This document shows, in pieces, positions 7,803 to 10,129 of a stretch of DNA of 10,129 nt. The position numbers and the translations under genes were made by a program. The notes beneath the pieces were generated by a model, which was not told where the DNA came from, ran no database searches, and worked only from the letters and a program-made list of their open reading frames with translations. Source of the DNA: Lachnospiraceae bacterium (GTDB lineage Bacteria; Bacillota; Clostridia; Lachnospirales; Lachnospiraceae); NCBI GenBank assembly GCA_900763175.1, contig CAAFJI010000269.1:1-10129 (forward strand), read 5' to 3'. Numbering within the stretch: the stretch's first letter is position 1; each line of letters begins with the position of its first letter.

Positions 7803-7865
7803 CTATATCATAATGCAAAGTAGGTCTGCCAGAATACAGCAGATCTGTTTTGCATTGTGATATAG
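7803..7865 (+). ncRNA. 27-bp hairpin directly after tnpC (candidate structured RNA or recombination site)
   Basis: The left arm 7803-7829 and right arm 7839-7865 pair along all 27 positions around the 9-nt loop CAGAATACA. Twenty-three pairs are Watson-Crick and four are G.U, with no bulge. The outer arms read CTATATCATAATGCAAA and TTTTGCATTGTGATATAG. It begins one base after the tnpC stop codon. No T-run follows it on either strand, so it is not an ordinary terminator. Mismatches that are all G.U hint at function as RNA, for instance an mRNA 3'-end stabiliser, antisense control or a structured element RNA. An imperfect inverted-repeat recombinase site is the alternative. No known RNA family is recognised. 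Confidence 0.55.
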
Positions 7866-7875
7866 AAACAGATTA

Positions 7876-7911
7876 TGCTTAAAAGGCATTAAGCAACCCA
7901 TAATAATGGGT
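7876..7911 (+). repeat. two back-to-back small hairpins
   Basis: TGCTTAA (7876-7882) pairs with TTAAGCA (7889-7895) around a 6-nt loop. With no gap, ACCCAT (7896-7901) pairs with ATGGGT (7906-7911) around the loop AATA. They follow the 27-bp hairpin after 10 nt, making three hairpins in about 110 nt. Neither is followed by a T-run. Together they suggest either a folded RNA or a cluster of dyad binding sites at the right side of the transposition module. Confidence 0.45.
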
Positions 7912-8027
7912 ATTGGACATAGAAAGCAATATGGGAGTATGATGATACCGATAAGAAATAGAGTGTACCTGAAATGCAAACTGTCACAGAAAAATTATGA
8001 ACTTTATGTAAAAAGTTGCAAAATCTA
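7912..8027. other. AT-rich non-coding spacer, right flank of the recombinase operon
   Basis: No open reading frame of note lies here. It contains a weak inverted repeat AACTTT (8000-8005) / AAAGTT (8012-8017). The word AATGCAAA (7973-7980) repeats the one in the left arm of the large hairpin (7812-7819) and is complementary to its right arm (7849-7856), so an alternative pairing is possible. TGCAAA occurs again at 8017-8022. The boundary of the mobile element probably lies here or further right, but I cannot place it. Confidence 0.4.
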
Positions 8028-8058
8028 TTGACCTAGAGCTTACTTCAGGTTGTACCAT
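8028..8058 (+). promoter_or_regulatory. MerR-type promoter of the cupin/CMD operon
   Basis: The -35 is TTGACC (8028-8033) and the -10 TACCAT (8053-8058), separated by 19 bp instead of the usual 17. The spacer carries an interrupted dyad, ACCT..AG (8031-8038) and CT..AGGT (8043-8050). An overlong spacer with a dyad between the hexamers is the signature of promoters switched by MerR family regulators, which untwist the DNA to align the two hexamers. In Firmicutes such promoters often drive genes answering aldehyde or redox stress. No merR gene is in the window, so the regulator must be encoded elsewhere. Confidence 0.75.
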
Positions 8059-8087
8059 AAAATAAAAAGAGCAAGGAGGAATTTTTT

Positions 8088-8510
8088 ATGGATATCGAAC
8101 AGATGAAAAAAGACTTAGGTGGAGGTAACGTATTTCCAATCGGTGAAGAAAACGTAGCATTCGCAAAGTATTTTACAGGTGAATGCTATTTGAATATGCT
8201 TACAACAGAGAGAGTACCAGTTGGTCTGGTTACTTTCGCTCCGGGAACAATCAATGCATACCACATCCATCATAAAGGTGGACAGATCCTTCTGGTTACT
8301 GGTGGAAGAGGATGGTACCAGGAAGAAGGAAAACCAGCTCGTGAATTGAAAGCTGGAGATGTAGTAAATATTTCACCAGAAGTAAAACACTGGCACGGGG
8401 CAGCGAAAGACAGCTGGTTCCAGCATCTGGCTGTTGAAGTTCCAGCAGAGGGAGCTTCCAATGAATGGCTTGAGTTTTTACCGGAAGAAGAGTATGACAA
8501 ATTACCATAA
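8088..8510 (+). CDS. single-domain cupin protein
   Basis: This 140-residue cytosolic protein has the cupin fold motifs. Motif 1 is PGTINAYHIHHKGGQ (52-66), with metal ligands H59 and H61 and Gln66 in place of the usual Glu. Motif 2 is AGDVVNISPEVKHWHGA (89-105), with H101 or H103 as the next ligand; H113 follows. The wording closely matches the cupins that accompany or are fused to carboxymuconolactone decarboxylase domains in Clostridia. The substrate is unknown, and the expected chemistry is metal-dependent on a small organic molecule. AAGGAGG (8073-8079) lies 8 nt before the ATG. It is first in the operon, 25 nt before the CMD gene. Codon use is more uniform (many GTA, CCA and ACA codons) than in the recombinase genes, suggesting good expression and resident origin. 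Confidence 0.9.
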   Translation: MDIEQMKKDLGGGNVFPIGEENVAFAKYFTGECYLNMLTTERVPVGLVTFAPGTINAYHIHHKGGQILLVTGGRGWYQEEGKPARELKAGDVVNISPEVKHWHGAAKDSWFQHLAVEVPAEGASNEWLEFLPEEEYDKLP

Positions 8511-8535
8511 ATAAGAAAGATGGAGGTTTGATATC

Positions 8536-8874
8536 ATGGCAAAGATCACACAGATAGCAGGAAGAAATGCTCTGGGAACATTTGCACCAGATTTTGCACA
8601 TTTTAACGATGACATTCTTTTCGGAGAGAACTGGAATAACGAAGATATTGATTTAAAAACAAGAAGTATCATCACAGTTGTAGCACTGATGGCACAGGGA
8701 ATCACAGATTCCTCTTTGAAATTCCATTTACAGAATGCAAAGGATCATGGGGTAACACAGAAAGAGATCGCAGCAATCATCACTCACGTAGCATTCTATG
8801 CAGGCTGGCCAAAAGGCTGGGCAGTCTTTAATCTTGCAAAAGAGGTTTGGAATGAGGACGAAGCAGAGAAATAA
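8536..8874 (+). CDS. carboxymuconolactone decarboxylase (CMD) family protein
   Basis: This 112-residue protein matches the CMD family: RSIITVVALMAQG (43-55), LKFHLQNAKDHGVTQKEIAAII (61-82) and HVAFYAGWPKGWAVFNLAKEVW (84-105), which are its hallmark helices. It contains no cysteine, so the CxxC redox pair of the AhpD branch is absent and it belongs with the non-thiol CMD proteins. H64 and H84 are likely active-site positions. True 4-carboxymuconolactone decarboxylation is not expected in this kind of organism; a role in small-molecule or redox detoxification alongside the cupin is an inference. GGAGG (8522-8526) precedes the ATG by 9 nt. The final residues NEDEAEK lead into a stop just where the cupin remnant begins, so the ancestor may have been a CMD-cupin pair or fusion. 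Confidence 0.9.
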   Translation: MAKITQIAGRNALGTFAPDFAHFNDDILFGENWNNEDIDLKTRSIITVVALMAQGITDSSLKFHLQNAKDHGVTQKEIAAIITHVAFYAGWPKGWAVFNLAKEVWNEDEAEK

Positions 8875-8875
8875 C

Positions 8876-9091
8876 CTGGCAGAAACTGCTCGTCATGAAA
8901 GGGTCGCACAAAACACAGACGTGTATGCCGTTAAAGCCCGTAACTATAAGGGATTGCGGAGGGGTAGTCCAGTTTTATGCCGTAATAACTGGCACATTCA
9001 CCACGCAGCAAAAGGCGGTGGACAGCTTTTGATCTGCACAGCAGGAGAGGGATGGTATCAGGAAGAAGGAAAAGAGGCATTTGAAAAATGA
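8876..9091 (+). pseudogene. remnant of a second cupin domain, truncated and frameshifted
   Basis: In the +1 frame relative to the CMD gene, the translation includes LAETARHE (8876-8899), like the linker after CMD domains, then an unrecognisable stretch, then CRNNWHIHHAAKGGGQLL and GEGWYQEEGK, which is plainly cupin motif 1 (H-x-H plus Q). Motif 2 is missing because the frame stops at 9089-9091 inside a terminator hairpin. There is no start codon or binding site of its own. It shares a 24-bp word with the intact cupin (8310-8333 against 9050-9073, one mismatch). It is either half of an ancient CMD-cupin fusion or a decayed tandem copy. Confidence 0.75.
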
Positions 9092-9117
9092 TTTTTCATT
9101 TTTCAAATGCCTCTTTT
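9070..9117. terminator. bidirectional intrinsic terminator between convergent genes
   Basis: A perfect inverted repeat: arms 9070-9090 and 9097-9117 match over 21 bp, and one further A-T pair closes a TTTT loop. The left arm begins AAAAGAGGCATTTG and the right arm ends CAAATGCCTCTTTT, so each strand has a T-run after its stem. It sits between the plus-strand cupin operon and the minus-strand degV gene and can end transcription from both sides. The left arm is also the last coding segment (E-A-F-E-K) of the cupin remnant. Confidence 0.85.
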
Positions 9118-9166
9118 GGAATCACAGATTACTTATAAGGTGTAAAAGATATGGCTGCTATAGAGG

Positions 9167-10039
9167 TTAACGGTGATCTCCCATATAAAACAGTGCAACG
9201 GTACCCGGACCGGAATGTGCACCAATCGTAGCACCGATATAATCAATCATGAAATTTTCATATCCAAAACGTTCTTTGATCAGATCAGCAACAAACTGTG
9301 CATCTTCCGGGCAGTCACCATGACTGATAAAGATAATATCATTTTTATCTTTCCAGTCACCGAGTTGTTTTTCCATGCAGTCGACCAGTCCGATCAGTGA
9401 TTTCTTGCGGCCGCGCACTTTGCTTAACATGACAAGATGTCCCTCATCATCGACATGAAGTACCGGTTTTAAATTGATCATCGTACCTACAATTGCAGCT
9501 GTCTTAGAGAGACGTCCGCCGCGATGCAGATGAAAAAGATCGTCCACGGTAAAATTATGTACGAGATGATATTTGTTTTCTTCTAACCAGGCAGCAATTT
9601 CATCCAGATTTTTTCCAGCTTCCTTTAACTGAACTGCTTTATAGACTAAGAGCCCCTGACCTAATGTTGCGGCAAGTGAATCCACAACTACGATACGGCG
9701 GTCTGGATATTTTTCACATACGTCTGCTGCGGCGATCCTGCAGCTGTTAAAACTTCCGCTGAGACCGGAAGAAAATGCGATATGGAGAATATCCACATCA
9801 TTTTCTTTCAGAATCGATTCATACAAAGTAGCAGCTTCTTCGGGATTCGCCTGTGAGGTGGTCGGTAATGATCCGGCACGCATTTTATCATAAAACTCTT
9901 TGACCGGCATTGGATTTTCCCAGGTGTAGGATGTGCCTTCTAAGGTGTAAGGAAGGGACATCATGTATAAGTGATGTTTTTCAACATATTCTCTTGGTAA
10001 ATCAGTGGTTGTATCAGTTACAATTACAAACTCTTTCAT
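9167..10039 (-). CDS. degV: DegV family fatty-acid-binding protein
   Basis: This 290-residue protein has the normal DegV length and motifs: VIVTDTTTDLP (5-15) at the N-terminus, LPTTSQANP (58-66), the ligand-binding loop FSSGLSGSFNS (89-99), HRGGRLSKT (172-180), and GATIGAHSGPGT (269-280) near the C-terminus. DegV (FakB-like) proteins bind a fatty acid and can present it to the kinase FakA for phosphorylation and entry into phospholipid synthesis. No fakA is present, so the partner is inferred. The start is supported by GGAGGAG (plus-strand 10043-10049). It is transcribed towards the cupin operon, with the shared terminator between. It has no sign of decay and is probably resident chromosome. 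Confidence 0.93.
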   Translation of the reverse strand: MKEFVIVTDTTTDLPREYVEKHHLYMMSLPYTLEGTSYTWENPMPVKEFYDKMRAGSLPTTSQANPEEAATLYESILKENDVDILHIAFSSGLSGSFNSCRIAAADVCEKYPDRRIVVVDSLAATLGQGLLVYKAVQLKEAGKNLDEIAAWLEENKYHLVHNFTVDDLFHLHRGGRLSKTAAIVGTMINLKPVLHVDDEGHLVMLSKVRGRKKSLIGLVDCMEKQLGDWKDKNDIIFISHGDCPEDAQFVADLIKERFGYENFMIDYIGATIGAHSGPGTVALFYMGDHR

Positions 10040-10069
10040 GAACTCCTCCAGATCATATTGTAAATATTT

Positions 10070-10098
10070 TTGGATAGCATCAGTCAGATATTATCCAA
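10070..10098 (-). promoter_or_regulatory. dyad upstream of degV, possible operator
   Basis: TTGGATA (10070-10076) and TATCCAA (10092-10098) form a 7-bp inverted repeat with a 15-bp spacer, 31 nt upstream of the degV start codon. The area is AT-rich and could hold the promoter. On the minus strand GATAAT, within the far arm, is a possible -10 but its -35 is poor, and TACAAT nearer the gene is another candidate. A repressor site is plausible; the regulator is unknown. Confidence 0.35.
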
Positions 10099-10129
10099 TG
10101 TTCATGCACAATTATAAATGATACATGGC

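Noticed and set aside
7803..7865. The 27-bp hairpin as an intrinsic terminator of the recombinase operon
   Set aside because: No T-run follows the stem on either strand.
8798..9091. A 97-residue open frame overlapping the CMD gene as a real protein
   Set aside because: Its start lies inside the CMD gene without a binding site, and only the second half resembles a cupin, truncated before motif 2; a decayed gene fits better.
1..10129. CRISPR array, tRNA or rRNA genes
   Set aside because: No regularly spaced repeat array and no tRNA or rRNA-like sequence was seen on either strand.

Overview
The window looks like part of a Clostridia genome, most likely Lachnospiraceae. Base composition is moderate, nearly every gene has a strong AGGAGG-type ribosome binding site, and the proteins resemble gut-Firmicute families. 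This placement is an inference from style and families; no rRNA or marker gene is present.

Layout. (1) Positions 1-166 hold no confident gene, only a strong hairpin and a possible 3' tail of an upstream gene. (2) 167-2890 is a two-gene plus-strand unit: a DUF4240-type protein of unknown function, then a DinG/XPD-like superfamily 2 helicase with an apparent Fe-S cluster motif. (3) 2891-3059 is an intergenic region dense in palindromes and short direct repeats, with a plausible promoter for the next operon. (4) 3060-7801 is a tight operon of four genes: three consecutive tyrosine recombinases, each with the full R..HxxR..H..Y catalytic set, and a small helix-turn-helix plus coiled-coil protein of the Tn554 TnpC/DUF6262 type. 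It reads as the transposition module of a Tn554-like element, but with three recombinases where Tn554 has two. (5) 7802-8087 is non-coding. It starts, one base after the tnpC stop, with a 27-bp hairpin that is fully paired only if G.U pairs are allowed. Two smaller hairpins follow at once. It ends in a MerR-type promoter (-35 and -10 separated by 19 bp around an interrupted dyad). (6) 8088-8874 is a two-gene operon under that promoter: a one-domain cupin and a carboxymuconolactone decarboxylase (CMD) family protein lacking cysteines. (7) 8876-9091 is the decayed remnant of a second cupin, truncated inside a perfect inverted repeat that acts as a two-way terminator. (8) 9167-10039, minus strand, is a DegV family fatty-acid-binding protein, convergent with the cupin operon.

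How it fits together. The recombinase operon is translationally coupled (gaps or overlaps of +12, -8 and -35 nt) and is probably the mobile part. The ends of the element could not be fixed. No matching pair of long direct repeats was found on its two sides, only short shared words. The cupin/CMD operon could be flanking chromosome or cargo; DegV is probably resident chromosome. The most notable points are the three-recombinase-plus-TnpC layout, the structured region directly behind it, and the terminator whose left arm is coding sequence of the dead cupin.
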